This document shows, piece by piece, positions 1-8,367 of a DNA stretch of 64,000 nucleotides; the first letter of the stretch is position 1; each line of letters begins with the position of its first letter. The stretch is from Opitutaceae bacterium. GTDB taxonomy: Bacteria > Verrucomicrobiota > Verrucomicrobiia > Opitutales > Opitutaceae. Below the pieces are notes generated by a model. That model was not told the origin of the DNA and made no database searches. It saw only the letters and a list, made by a program, of their open reading frames with translations. The DNA is taken from contig JAUYAK010000085.1 of assembly GCA_030693515.1 (NCBI GenBank), positions 1 through 64,000 of the forward strand. Reading direction: 5' to 3'. The position numbers and the translations under genes were made by a program.

Positions 1-195
1 GGCGGCGCGATCGTCGGCGAATCGGTCGAGGAGGCCGTCACGCGCAAGAACGCGCAGGAAATCACGATCAAAATGAAGAACGGCGACATCATCGCCGTCG
101 TGCAGGAAGTGCGCAACGACGGCCGGTTTCGCGCCGGCCAGCACGTGCAGGTGATGCAGGGCGGCGGCGGCACCACGGTGCGCCGCCTCGACTGA
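1..195 (+). CDS. Outer-membrane lipoprotein, SlyB/glycine-zipper type, C-terminal part
   Basis: The reading frame enters from the left edge and ends at TGA 193-195, leaving the last 64 residues. The visible part starts GGAIVGESVEEAVTR, which resembles the end of a glycine-zipper segment. It continues as a compact beta domain (ITIKMKNGDIIAVVQE ... GQHVQVMQ) typical of the C-terminal half of SlyB/Pcp-type lipoproteins that sit in the outer membrane. The start, lipobox and most of the glycine zipper lie outside the window. The next gene begins 2 bases downstream and repeats the C-terminal motif, so the two are probably co-transcribed paralogues. The family call rests on this fragment only. Confidence 0.6.
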   Translation, partial: GGAIVGESVEEAVTRKNAQEITIKMKNGDIIAVVQEVRNDGRFRAGQHVQVMQGGGGTTVRRLD

Positions 196-197
196 CC

Positions 198-641
198 ATG
201 CGCGGGCTCGCGGCAAAGCTGGCGCTGGCCCTGGCGGCCGGTGCCGCGCTCGGCGGCTGCACCGGGATCAATCTCGCGCAGTCGCGCCCGCCGCCCCGCA
301 AGCCCGTCACCGACATCGCGCGCCAGGAGCGCGGCGAGGTCGTCACGGTGCACGATACCACCCTCGATTTGTCCACCGGACGGGGCCGCTCCATCGGCAT
401 GCACGCGCCGGCAGTTCCCATCGGTCCCGTGGCCGTGCGCGTGCCGGTCTCGGTCGGCGGCGAGAAACGCGTCGATGTGCCCGCCGAGGAAATCACCGTG
501 CGCCTCTCGACCGGCAAGCTGATCGCCGTCGTGCAGGAGCTGAGTTCGCCGCCCTTCGCGCCCGGCGAACGCGTGCGCGTGCTCTACGAGCGGACCGACG
601 AGCAAGGCGGCACCGGCCGCATCCAGATCGTGCGGGAGTAG
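198..641 (+). CDS. Putative lipoprotein, paralogue of the upstream SlyB-like protein
   Basis: This 147-residue protein has a signal peptide ending in a lipobox (ALGGC, Cys near residue 21), so it should be lipid-anchored. The C-terminal half carries EEITVRLSTGKLIAVVQEL followed by PGERVRVLYE. This matches in order the end of the upstream protein (ITIKMKNGDIIAVVQE, GQHVQVMQ), so both share a small beta domain. Unlike SlyB it has no obvious glycine zipper; the middle is an unremarkable region containing GRGRSIGMHAPAVPIGPVAV. It starts 2 bases after the upstream stop, which supports an operon. The specific function is unknown; a role in the cell envelope is inferred from the anchor. Confidence 0.7.
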   Translation: MRGLAAKLALALAAGAALGGCTGINLAQSRPPPRKPVTDIARQERGEVVTVHDTTLDLSTGRGRSIGMHAPAVPIGPVAVRVPVSVGGEKRVDVPAEEITVRLSTGKLIAVVQELSSPPFAPGERVRVLYERTDEQGGTGRIQIVRE

Positions 642-658
642 AACGCGCCAAGCGCGCT

Positions 659-1579
659 TCAGCTGCCGGCGCGGCGCACGGTGCCGAAGACCGCGCGATG
701 CCCGGCGCGGGCCTGCCGCAGCGTCGCACGCACCAGCGCGAGGTCGGCACCGTCGAGCGGGAGACGCGGCGCGCGGATGGTCGCGGTGCCACAGCCCATT
801 TCCTGCTGAATCCATTTAATGTGCTGCACGAACTTCGGCACCGTATCGAGCCGGAGCAACGGCAGGAACCACCGGTAGATCGCGTCGGCGCGGGCGGTGT
901 CGCCGACGATCGCGGCATTGAAAAGGGCGACGCTCTCGACGGGAAACGCGTTCACGAGCCCCGCGATCCAGCCCCGCGCCCCTGCGGCCAACCCCTCGAC
1001 GATCGCATCGTCCATGCCGACGAGCAGTGCAAGCCGGTCGCCCACCAGATGGCGGATGGCGGTCACGCGGCGCGTGTCGCCGCTCGACTCCTTCACCGCC
1101 CGCAGCGTGGAAAACTCCGCCGCGAGCTCCGCGATCTGCGCGGGCACGTAGTCGGTTTTGTAGGCCGGGGGATTGTTGTAGAGCAGGCAGGGCAGCTTGG
1201 TCGCGCGAAAGACCGCGGCGAGGTGGGCCTTCATCTCGCGCCAATCCGTGCTGTAAACGTAGGGCGGCAGCACCATCAGGCCTGCGGCCCCGGCCTTCGC
1301 CGCACCACGCGCGAGCGCCACGGCCTCCGCGGTCGAGAGTGCCGCGACTCCGAGCACCACGGGCACGCGGTCGCCGGCGGCGCGGACCGCGGTGCGGACG
1401 AGGGCGAGTTTCTCCTCGAACGAAAGCGTCGCCGCTTCGCCGAGCGAGCCACCGACAACGAGGCCCGTGCAGCCGGACTCGATCATCCAGCGGCCGTGGC
1501 GCGCGAAGGCCGCATGGTCGATGGCGCCACGGGGGCGCAGGTTGGTGGTGAGAGCAGGAAGAACGCCGGTCCAGTTCAT
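659..1579 (-). CDS. DapA-family deaminase/aldolase, likely pyrroline-4-hydroxy-2-carboxylate deaminase
   Basis: The 306-residue product belongs to the DapA/N-acetylneuraminate lyase TIM-barrel family. It has the N-terminal GGSLGEAATLSFEEK loop, the LLYNNPPAY segment with the conserved Tyr, and AVKESSGD with the Schiff-base Lys. It is the last gene of a minus-strand operon whose other members are a 4-hydroxyproline epimerase and a D-amino-acid oxidase-like flavoprotein. By that context it most likely converts delta-1-pyrroline-4-hydroxy-2-carboxylate to alpha-ketoglutarate semialdehyde and ammonia, the third step of hydroxyproline catabolism. Its ATG overlaps the upstream stop by four bases (ATGA). 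The family is certain; the substrate comes from the neighbours, since this family also includes true dihydrodipicolinate synthases and sugar-acid aldolases. Confidence 0.85.
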   Translation of the reverse strand: MNWTGVLPALTTNLRPRGAIDHAAFARHGRWMIESGCTGLVVGGSLGEAATLSFEEKLALVRTAVRAAGDRVPVVLGVAALSTAEAVALARGAAKAGAAGLMVLPPYVYSTDWREMKAHLAAVFRATKLPCLLYNNPPAYKTDYVPAQIAELAAEFSTLRAVKESSGDTRRVTAIRHLVGDRLALLVGMDDAIVEGLAAGARGWIAGLVNAFPVESVALFNAAIVGDTARADAIYRWFLPLLRLDTVPKFVQHIKWIQQEMGCGTATIRAPRLPLDGADLALVRATLRQARAGHRAVFGTVRRAGS

Positions 1580-2826
1580 GGGAATCGATCAGGGTTGAGG
1601 AGCGTGAGGTCGTGGGAGGGGTTTTCGCCCGAAAGCAGTTCAGCGATCAGCCGGCCGGTGATGGGCGCGAGGCTCAGGCCCATCATCGCGTGGCCGGTCG
1701 CGGCGGTGAGATTCGCGTATCGCGCAAAGCGACCGACATACGGCATGCCGTCGGGCGAGCACGGCCGCAGGCCCCGCCACACGGGCACATCGCGAAAATC
1801 CTCCACGGAAAAATCGGGGAAGTAGCGCGGCACCGATTCGACGATACCCGCGACCCGCTCGGGTTGAATCGATTCGTCGAGGCCGCTCAGCTCCATCGTG
1901 CCGCCGACCCGCAGCGCCGATCCCATCGGCGTCACCGCCACGCGCGCCTCCGTGAAGATCGAGCAGAGCCGCGGGAGCTGGCGCGGACGCGGCAGGGTGA
2001 GACTGTAGCCCTTGCCCGCCTGCATCGGCAGCTTCAGCCCGAGCGGCCGCACCGCCTCGGGCGACCATGAGCCGCCGGCCAGCACAAACTCATCCGCCTC
2101 GATTTCGCCCAGCGCCGTGATCGCAGCGGCCAGGCGGTGGCCCGTCTGCCGCCAGCCGGTGATCTCGGTCTGCCACTGAAACTGCACGCCTGCGGCGCGC
2201 GCGAGCCGGAGCAGCGCGGGCATGAGCCGTTGCGGCGTGAGATGGCAGTCGAGCGGGAAATAGATCCCGCCCGCGACCGCCATGCGCACGTCGGGATCGA
2301 GTTCGCCCGCCCGCGCCGCGGAGACGACCTCGGCGGCCAGGCCGAGTTCGCGCGCCCGGGTGGCGACCATGGCCTCCTCGTCGAGGGCATGCTGGGTTTT
2401 GCACAGCATGAGCAGACCGCGCTGCACGAGGCCGATGTCGTTCTTCGTTTCTTCGGCGAGCTGCGTGTAGAGTTCGCGGCTCGCCAGACTGAGGTCCCGT
2501 AGCACGGGCGCGCAGCGGGCGACATGATCGGCACTGGCCGCGCGCATGAAGCGCACGCCCCAGCCGATGAGTTCCGCGCTCAGACGCGGCCGGATGTAAA
2601 ATGGGCTCTTGCGGTTGAACATCCACTTGAGCGCCAGCGTGGTCATGCCTGGCGCCGCCAGCGGGATGAAGTGGCTCGGCACAATCATCCCGGCGTTGCC
2701 AAACGAGCACCCGTCGCGGTCTTCGGCCAACCGCTCGACCACCGTCACACGGTGGCCGCGCGCCGCGAGTTCGCGCGCGCCGCAGAGGCCGATGAGGCCG
2801 GCGCCGAGGATCACGACGCGGCTCAT
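1576..2826 (-). CDS. FAD-dependent D-amino-acid oxidase/dehydrogenase, likely D-hydroxyproline dehydrogenase
   Basis: The 416-residue protein starts with a dinucleotide-binding motif (VVILGAGLIGLCGA) and the following GHRVTVVER strand. It then has the CSFGNAGMIVPSHFIP segment characteristic of DadA-like D-amino-acid dehydrogenases, and a C-terminal FAD-binding motif (ATGHAMMGLSLAPITGR). ATG 2824-2826 was chosen because it directly precedes the Rossmann motif and overlaps the epimerase stop as ATGA; an in-frame start 18 bases upstream is less likely. In context it should oxidise cis-4-hydroxy-D-proline, made by the epimerase, to pyrroline-4-hydroxy-2-carboxylate for the DapA-family deaminase downstream. 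The flavoprotein family is clear; the substrate is inferred from the operon. Confidence 0.87.
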   Translation of the reverse strand: MSRVVILGAGLIGLCGARELAARGHRVTVVERLAEDRDGCSFGNAGMIVPSHFIPLAAPGMTTLALKWMFNRKSPFYIRPRLSAELIGWGVRFMRAASADHVARCAPVLRDLSLASRELYTQLAEETKNDIGLVQRGLLMLCKTQHALDEEAMVATRARELGLAAEVVSAARAGELDPDVRMAVAGGIYFPLDCHLTPQRLMPALLRLARAAGVQFQWQTEITGWRQTGHRLAAAITALGEIEADEFVLAGGSWSPEAVRPLGLKLPMQAGKGYSLTLPRPRQLPRLCSIFTEARVAVTPMGSALRVGGTMELSGLDESIQPERVAGIVESVPRYFPDFSVEDFRDVPVWRGLRPCSPDGMPYVGRFARYANLTAATGHAMMGLSLAPITGRLIAELLSGENPSHDLTLLNPDRFP

Positions 2827-3749
2827 GCGCGGATGCCCCAGCAAAACGGATCGCGCTCGTCGAGGAGCAGCGTGGCCTCGGCGCAGACATGCGCCTCGCC
2901 CGTGATCGTCGGCGCGATCTCGCCCCGCGCGCGATCATGCCAGCGGTAGCGGGCCGTGAAACGGCTGCCGATGATGCTCTCCTGCACCCACGCGGCGCCC
3001 TCGGCGAGCTTCCCGTCGGCGGCGAGACACGCGAGCTTGGCGCTCGTGCCGGTGCCGCACGGCGAGCGGTCGTAGGCGCCACCGGGGCAAAGCACAAAAT
3101 TACGACTTACCCCTGCGGGTGTCGGCGCGAACAGTTCGATGTGATCGACCTCGGGGAAGCCCTGCGCGTTGACGGCGCGGCGCACGCGTTTCGTGAAATC
3201 CACCAGCCCGTCGATCTGTGCGATTTCGAGGGGCATGGTGCGCTCCTCGACGAGGAAAAACCAGTTGCCGCCCCACGCGATATCGCCCTGCACCGCGCCG
3301 TGCCCGGGCACCTCCACGACGACATCACGGGCCCGCCGATGGCTCGGGACATTGGCAACGGAGACGCGCCCGTCCGCGTGCAGCTCGGCCGTGATCGCGC
3401 CGACCGGAGTATCGATGCCGATCCGGCCGGGCTTCAGCCGGCCGAGGTGCGCGAGCGAAGCGACCAGCCCGATGGTCCCGTGACCGCACATGCCGAGCGG
3501 GCCGACGTTGTTGAAAAAAATCACACCGAGGTCGCAGCCCGCCGTGTGAGGCGGCACCAGCAGCGCGCCCACCATCACATCCGAGCCGCGGGGCTCATTG
3601 ACGATCGCGGAGCGATAGCGGTCGAACTCGTCTTTGAAACGCGCGGCGCGCTCCGCCAGCGAGCCGCCACCCAGATCCGGGCCGCCGTCGAGCACGAGCC
3701 GGGTGGGCTCGCCACCCGTGTGGGAATCAAGGATGCGAATGCGTTTCAT
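2823..3749 (-). CDS. 4-hydroxyproline epimerase (proline racemase family)
   Basis: The 308-residue protein is a proline-racemase-family enzyme. It has the N-terminal IRILDSHTGGEPTRLV motif and both catalytic cysteines, in MCGHGTIG and in PCGTGTSA. Two cysteines mark a racemase or epimerase; the related trans-3-hydroxyproline dehydratases carry Thr at one site. It should interconvert trans-4-hydroxy-L-proline and cis-4-hydroxy-D-proline in the cytoplasm. ATG 3747-3749 begins at the conserved N-terminus, and its last base on this strand is the first base of the peptidase stop codon (TGATG), so the two are translationally coupled. The gene after it is the matching D-amino-acid flavoenzyme. Proline racemase is a possible alternative activity, made less likely by the operon. 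Confidence 0.9.
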   Translation of the reverse strand: MKRIRILDSHTGGEPTRLVLDGGPDLGGGSLAERAARFKDEFDRYRSAIVNEPRGSDVMVGALLVPPHTAGCDLGVIFFNNVGPLGMCGHGTIGLVASLAHLGRLKPGRIGIDTPVGAITAELHADGRVSVANVPSHRRARDVVVEVPGHGAVQGDIAWGGNWFFLVEERTMPLEIAQIDGLVDFTKRVRRAVNAQGFPEVDHIELFAPTPAGVSRNFVLCPGGAYDRSPCGTGTSAKLACLAADGKLAEGAAWVQESIIGSRFTARYRWHDRARGEIAPTITGEAHVCAEATLLLDERDPFCWGIRA

Positions 3750-5944
3750 CACGGAGACGGGGATAGAAAGGCGTGCACAAAAAAATCCTCCATGCGCTTC
3801 CGCCCATAGGGCGTGCGGAAGACGCCGTGCCCGGCGCCGGGCATCACCAAGTAGTCGAAATCCTTGCCCGCCTTGATTAGCGCATCGGCCACCTGGTAGG
3901 TGCTCGCGGGATCCACGTTGCGATCGAGTTCGCCGACGGCGAGCAGCAGACGCCCGCGCAGCCGCGCGGCGTGGGTGACGTTGGAGTTCTCCGCGTAGTG
4001 CGGGCCCACGGGCCAGCCCATCCACTGCTCGTTCCACCAAATCTTGTCCATGCGGTTGTCGTGGCATCCGCAGTCGCTCGCAGCAGCATGGTAGAAATCG
4101 CCATGAAACAGCAGCGCACCGAGCGCACTTTGACCGCCCGCACTCGTGCCGTAGATGCCGACGCGCGTGAGATCGAGCTGGGGATATTTCCCGGCGGCGG
4201 CCTTGATCCAGGCAATGCGATCGGGAAAGCCGGCGTCAGCGAGGTTGCGCCAGGCCACATCGTGAAAGGCCTTGCTGCGGCCGGTCGTGCCCATGCCGTC
4301 GAGCTGCACCACGATGAAGCCACGCTCGACGAGGGGGTCGTGCGCACCGAAGGCCTTGGGCGTGAAATAACCGTGCGGCCCGGCATAGATGCGCTCGATG
4401 ACGGGATATTTCTTCGCCGGATCAAAATCGCGCGGGCGGTGGATGAGGCCGAAGATGTCGGTCGCGCCGTCACGGCCTTTGGCGACGAAGCGCTCGGGCC
4501 AGCGGCCGCGCGCGGCGAGGAGCGCGGTCGCGTCGGCCCTTTCTAGCTCGAGCACGATCGCGCCATCGTCGGCGCGGCGCAGCACGGACACCGGCGGGAC
4601 ATCGACGCGCGACCAAGTGTCGACGAAGAATTTCTTGTCCGGAGAAAAACCGATTGTGTGCATGCCGGGCTCGGGCGTGAGGATCTTGAAACCCGAGCCG
4701 TCGAGATGCGCACGACAGAGCTGTTCGTAATAGGGATCGTCGAGGCCGCCGGCCCCGGCGGCGCGGAACCACACGACGCGGCTGCGCTTGTCCACATGCT
4801 CGATGCCGCGGACGACCCACTCGCCGCGGGTGATCGGATTCTTCACGCCACCGGCGTGCGCGTTGAAGAGCCACAGGTGCAGCCAGCCGTCCCGCTCGCT
4901 CGCGGCGATCACTTCGTCAGTCGCATCGAGGTGCTCCGTGAAGCGGCCGCTGCGCGAGTAGTGGACGAAGGTCGCACTGCGTTCCTCGGCGACAATGCGG
5001 AGCGCGCCGGTGGCCGCCTCGACGGCGCACAGTTGCAGCAGCTGATGGCCGCGCTGGTTGAACAGAAACGTGAACCGCGACGAATCCGCCGCCCAGCGCA
5101 CGGGCTCGAAACTCCACGCGTGCTCCATCCCGCCGAGATCGATGGGCAGCTCACGCGCCGTCGCCACGTCGAAGAGCCGTGGGCGGCCGACCGGTAGCTC
5201 GTCACCCGGCTTGAGGTAGGGATACGACTGTGTCCGAGGCTGGAGCTGATCCGCGGGGCTCGACTCGACCATCGTCACGCGGCGTTCGGGCACGATGCGG
5301 GTCTGGAGCGCGATGAGGCGTTTGGAATCCGGCGACCAGCGCACGTCGGGCTCATGGGCGGGGTAATTGGCCCGGTCGTATTGCATGCTGACCATGCGCG
5401 CGCGCGAGGCGTCGCGGCGAAACGTGTGGCCCGGGTTGCCATCGACGGAGAGCCGGTGCTCACGCTGCGTGCCGACCTCGCGCAGCCAGAGATTGTCGTC
5501 GCGGGCGAAGGCCTCCCACTTGCCGTCGGGCGAACGCGCGCGACGGGCGCGGGCGTCGTCCTCGCCGGCCGGAGTGGGCGGTTTTTCAGGTGCGGCGGGT
5601 TCGGCGGCGAGTGTGTAGGTTTCGAGGTTGAGCACCCACGCGCGATTGTCGGCGCGGAAGCGCAGCGTCTTTGCGTCCGTCCCCAGCGTGGAGCGCGGCA
5701 CCGCGCCGAGCCTGGCCTCCGCGATCACGGCCGTCGCCCGCGCCTGATCAAAGGCCGGCGTGCGCACGCCGCGCAGCGCATCGACGATCCAGAATTCCTC
5801 CGCCCCCGCGGGCAGGTCGTTGCGATACCAGAAGCGTGAGGACTGCCCGATCCAGTGCGGCTCGACGGGGCCGCGGTGGAGCCTGGGCACCTCGGCCCCC
5901 GCGAGAGTGGCAACCGTGAAAACGAGGCAGATGATCCAGCGCAT
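3749..5944 (-). CDS. Secreted S9-family (DPP-IV type) peptidase
   Basis: With the start placed at ATG 5942-5944 the protein is 731 residues and begins with a clean signal peptide (MRWIICLVFTVATLAGA). An in-frame start 48 bases upstream would only add a non-signal extension. The N-terminal ~470 residues form the beta-propeller of the DPP-IV family. The C-terminal hydrolase has a nucleophile elbow YGTSAGGQS (Ser near 601), an Asp in GELDRNVD (near 674) and a His in GAGHGVF (near 706). DPP-IV enzymes remove X-Pro or X-Ala dipeptides. Leading a hydroxyproline operon, this one probably releases proline- or hydroxyproline-containing dipeptides from collagen-like peptides outside the cytoplasm. It faces the AraC-type regulator across about 175 bases. 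The exact dipeptide preference is not visible. Confidence 0.88.
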   Translation of the reverse strand: MRWIICLVFTVATLAGAEVPRLHRGPVEPHWIGQSSRFWYRNDLPAGAEEFWIVDALRGVRTPAFDQARATAVIAEARLGAVPRSTLGTDAKTLRFRADNRAWVLNLETYTLAAEPAAPEKPPTPAGEDDARARRARSPDGKWEAFARDDNLWLREVGTQREHRLSVDGNPGHTFRRDASRARMVSMQYDRANYPAHEPDVRWSPDSKRLIALQTRIVPERRVTMVESSPADQLQPRTQSYPYLKPGDELPVGRPRLFDVATARELPIDLGGMEHAWSFEPVRWAADSSRFTFLFNQRGHQLLQLCAVEAATGALRIVAEERSATFVHYSRSGRFTEHLDATDEVIAASERDGWLHLWLFNAHAGGVKNPITRGEWVVRGIEHVDKRSRVVWFRAAGAGGLDDPYYEQLCRAHLDGSGFKILTPEPGMHTIGFSPDKKFFVDTWSRVDVPPVSVLRRADDGAIVLELERADATALLAARGRWPERFVAKGRDGATDIFGLIHRPRDFDPAKKYPVIERIYAGPHGYFTPKAFGAHDPLVERGFIVVQLDGMGTTGRSKAFHDVAWRNLADAGFPDRIAWIKAAAGKYPQLDLTRVGIYGTSAGGQSALGALLFHGDFYHAAASDCGCHDNRMDKIWWNEQWMGWPVGPHYAENSNVTHAARLRGRLLLAVGELDRNVDPASTYQVADALIKAGKDFDYLVMPGAGHGVFRTPYGRKRMEDFFVHAFLSPSP

Positions 5945-6119
5945 GGAGGCAAAGCGGAGGCGAAGGGGCATCACGGTCGCAGCCAAGCGCACAGCCCGCC
6001 GGCTGGCACTGGGAAAAACAGACGAAGCTCACTTACCCAAGGATCGACCACGCGCCGAGCATAGCACGGGCGTCTTGCACCGGATCGGGCGGTTTGGCAT
6101 CGGTTGCGCACCAGCCGCC
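5945..6119. promoter_or_regulatory. Divergent promoter region of the hydroxyproline operon and its regulator
   Basis: These 175 bases separate the outward-facing starts of the DPP-IV-type peptidase and the PAS-AraC regulator. They must hold the operon promoter and probably the regulator's binding site. I could not pick out a convincing -35/-10 pair or repeat operator by eye, and the 3' end is affected by the uncertain start of the regulator. Confidence 0.45.
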
Positions 6120-6854
6120 GTGCGACCCGCCCTCCCCCATCCCCTCGCCCAGCTCGCGGACGCGCACGCAGCGGAGGCGCTCTTCGATCTGGTGCCGGAC
6201 GTGGTCTTCTTCGTGAAAGACGCGGACGGACGCTACGTGGTCGTAAACCACACGCTCGTCACCCGCTGCGGCCGGCAGACCAAGGCCGAGCTCGTGGGCT
6301 GCACGGTCGCCGATTTTTTCCCCGCGGACCTCGCGGCCGCCTACGCCGCGCAGGACCGGCAGGTAATCTCGACCGGCCGGCCGCTGCTGGAGAAACTCGA
6401 GTTGCACCTCTACCCTGACCGCCGCCCTGGCTGGTGCCTCACGAGCAAGATCCCGCTGCGCAGTCCGCAGGGACGCGTGGCTGGCTTGGCCGGCCTCTCG
6501 CGCGATCTGGCCGCCCCGGGCCCGGCCGGCCTCATCCCGCCCGAGATGGCGGGCGCGATCGCGTTGTTACAGGAAAACTTCGCCGAACCGCTCACCCCCG
6601 CCCGCCTGGCCGCGCGCGCCGGCCTGCCGGCGGAGCGCTTCGCGCGCGTGGTGAAGCGCATCTTCCACCTCACGCCCGGCCAGCTGATCATCCAGACCCG
6701 CCTGCAGGAGGCGACGCGCCGGCTGCGCGAGACCGACGAACGCGTGGCGGCCATCGCCGCGGCGTGCGGCTTCTATGACCACAGCTCGTTTACGCGGCAC
6801 TTCAAGGCCGCCACCGGCGTGACGCCGGTCGTCTATCGCGCGGGGCTGCGGTAG
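6120..6854 (+). CDS. PAS-domain AraC-family transcriptional regulator
   Basis: With a GTG start at 6120 the protein is 244 residues. Residues about 15-125 form a PAS domain (FDLVPDVVFFVKDADGRYVVVNHT ... is its sensor core, with the GRPLLEK and LRSPQGRVAGLAGLSRD strands). Residues about 140-240 hold the two helix-turn-helix motifs of AraC regulators (LTPARLAARAGLPAERF and VAAIAAACGFYDHSSFTRHF, ending in VTPVVYR). The frame stays open far upstream, but the region before 6120 lacks protein-like character and would run into the divergent gene's promoter. It is transcribed away from the hydroxyproline operon and is the obvious candidate regulator of it. A PAS sensor rather than the usual cupin implies a small-molecule or redox signal; the ligand is unknown. 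Confidence 0.82.
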   Translation: MRPALPHPLAQLADAHAAEALFDLVPDVVFFVKDADGRYVVVNHTLVTRCGRQTKAELVGCTVADFFPADLAAAYAAQDRQVISTGRPLLEKLELHLYPDRRPGWCLTSKIPLRSPQGRVAGLAGLSRDLAAPGPAGLIPPEMAGAIALLQENFAEPLTPARLAARAGLPAERFARVVKRIFHLTPGQLIIQTRLQEATRRLRETDERVAAIAAACGFYDHSSFTRHFKAATGVTPVVYRAGLR

Positions 6855-6993
6855 CGAGAACCAAGGCGCGCCCGCACTTGCCGGCGCTCTCCTTTCACCC
6901 TCATGGTGGCAGGAATGAACGTCTGCCTCGCCCCATGGCTACCCACCTTCACCGGTGCGGCGGCACCCGCCAAGCCTAGGCTGGAGCCGTGAC

Positions 6994-8367
6994 ATGATGA
7001 CGAGCGCCGCCCCTGAGAAACTCACCCTCGACGAGGCCCTCACCTCTGCGCGCGAAACCCGCGCGCTGCTCGTCGCCCCCGGGGCCCTGCGTGAAACGGC
7101 GCGGATTTTTCGCGACCAATTCCCCGGCCGCCGCGCCCTTGTGATCGCGGACGCACACACGATGCCGCTCGCCGGCCGCACCGTGGAGCAGGCGCTCGCT
7201 GTGGCCGGAATCGGCCTGGAGCCAGCGCTGATCCTCGATGATCCGGCGCTCTACGCGGAGCTGCGTTTCGTCGAGCAGGTCGAGGCCGCGCTGCGCCGCC
7301 ACGACGCGATCCCGGTCGCCGTGGGCGCCGGCACCGTCAACGATCTCGTGAAGCTCGCCGCCCACCGGACGGGCCGCGAAGGCTATCTCTGCGTCGCCAC
7401 CGCCGCGTCGATGGACGGCTACACGGCCTTCGGCGCATCCATCACGATAAACGGCGCCAAGCAAACTTTCGACTGCCCCGCGCCGCGCGCCGTCGTGGCC
7501 GATCTCGATCTCATCCGGGGCGCACCGGCGGAAATGACCGCCGCGGGCTACGCGGATCTCTTTGCGAAAATCACGGCGGGCGCCGACTGGATTCTCGCCG
7601 AGGCCCTCGGCGCCGAGCCCATCGATGCGCGAGCCTGGACGATCGTGCAGGGCGGCCTGCGCGGAGCCCTCGCCAATCCCGCGGGCGCGCGCGCCGGCGA
7701 ACCGCGGGCGCTGGCGCTGCTCGTCGAGGGGCTGATGCTCGGCGGCTTCGCGATGCAGTGGACGAAGAACAGCCGGCCCGCCTCGGGCGCCGAGCACCAG
7801 TTCAGCCACCTTTGGGACATGGAGCACCACACCCACCGTGGTGAAGCCCCGTCACACGGCTTCAAGGTTGGCCTCGCCACCCTCGCCGTCACTTCGCTCT
7901 ACGAGTGGCTGCTCGCACAGCCCTTCGATCAACTCGACATTGAGCGCTGTGCCGAGCGCTGGCCCACCGCCGCCGAAGCCAACACGGAAACGCACCGGAT
8001 GTTTGCCGGCGACGACTTCCTCGCCACTGCGCTGAAGGAAACCGCCGCCAAGCACATCACGCGCGACGACCTGCGCACGCAGTTGGGGCGGCTCCGCGCC
8101 CATTGGCCCGCCACTCGTGCCCGACTGGCCGCGCAGCTCCTGCCGCTCGCCGAGGCGCGCCGCCGCCTGCGGGCGGTCGGCGCTCCCACCGAGCCCGAGG
8201 CGATCGGGCTGACGCGGGCGCGACTGCGCGCGAGCTTCCTGCGCGCGCAACATATCCGCCGCCGCTTCACGGTGCTGGACCTCGCGGTGCGCACGGCGAC
8301 GCTGGAGCCGGCGCTCGAGGCGCTCTTCGGCGCCGGCGGCGCGTGGGCCGATCCTGTTTCCCCATGA
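6994..8367 (+). CDS. sn-Glycerol-1-phosphate dehydrogenase family protein (EgsA/AraM-like)
   Basis: The 457-residue protein matches the iron-dependent-alcohol-dehydrogenase-like family that includes archaeal EgsA and Bacillus AraM. Visible marks are VGAGTVNDLVKLA (nucleotide binding), TAASMDGYTAFGASI, and metal ligands in SGAEHQFSH and SHGFKVG. Such enzymes reduce dihydroxyacetone phosphate to sn-glycerol-1-phosphate with NAD(P)H. ATG 6994 was chosen because GGAG lies about 10 bases upstream; a second ATG follows immediately, and an upstream in-frame start at 6955 has no visible ribosome site. The stop overlaps the transporter start (ATGA). The C-terminal ~80 residues, rich in Arg, extend beyond the usual 350-400-residue family length. 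The exact product stereochemistry cannot be read from sequence. Confidence 0.85.
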   Translation: MMTSAAPEKLTLDEALTSARETRALLVAPGALRETARIFRDQFPGRRALVIADAHTMPLAGRTVEQALAVAGIGLEPALILDDPALYAELRFVEQVEAALRRHDAIPVAVGAGTVNDLVKLAAHRTGREGYLCVATAASMDGYTAFGASITINGAKQTFDCPAPRAVVADLDLIRGAPAEMTAAGYADLFAKITAGADWILAEALGAEPIDARAWTIVQGGLRGALANPAGARAGEPRALALLVEGLMLGGFAMQWTKNSRPASGAEHQFSHLWDMEHHTHRGEAPSHGFKVGLATLAVTSLYEWLLAQPFDQLDIERCAERWPTAAEANTETHRMFAGDDFLATALKETAAKHITRDDLRTQLGRLRAHWPATRARLAAQLLPLAEARRRLRAVGAPTEPEAIGLTRARLRASFLRAQHIRRRFTVLDLAVRTATLEPALEALFGAGGAWADPVSP

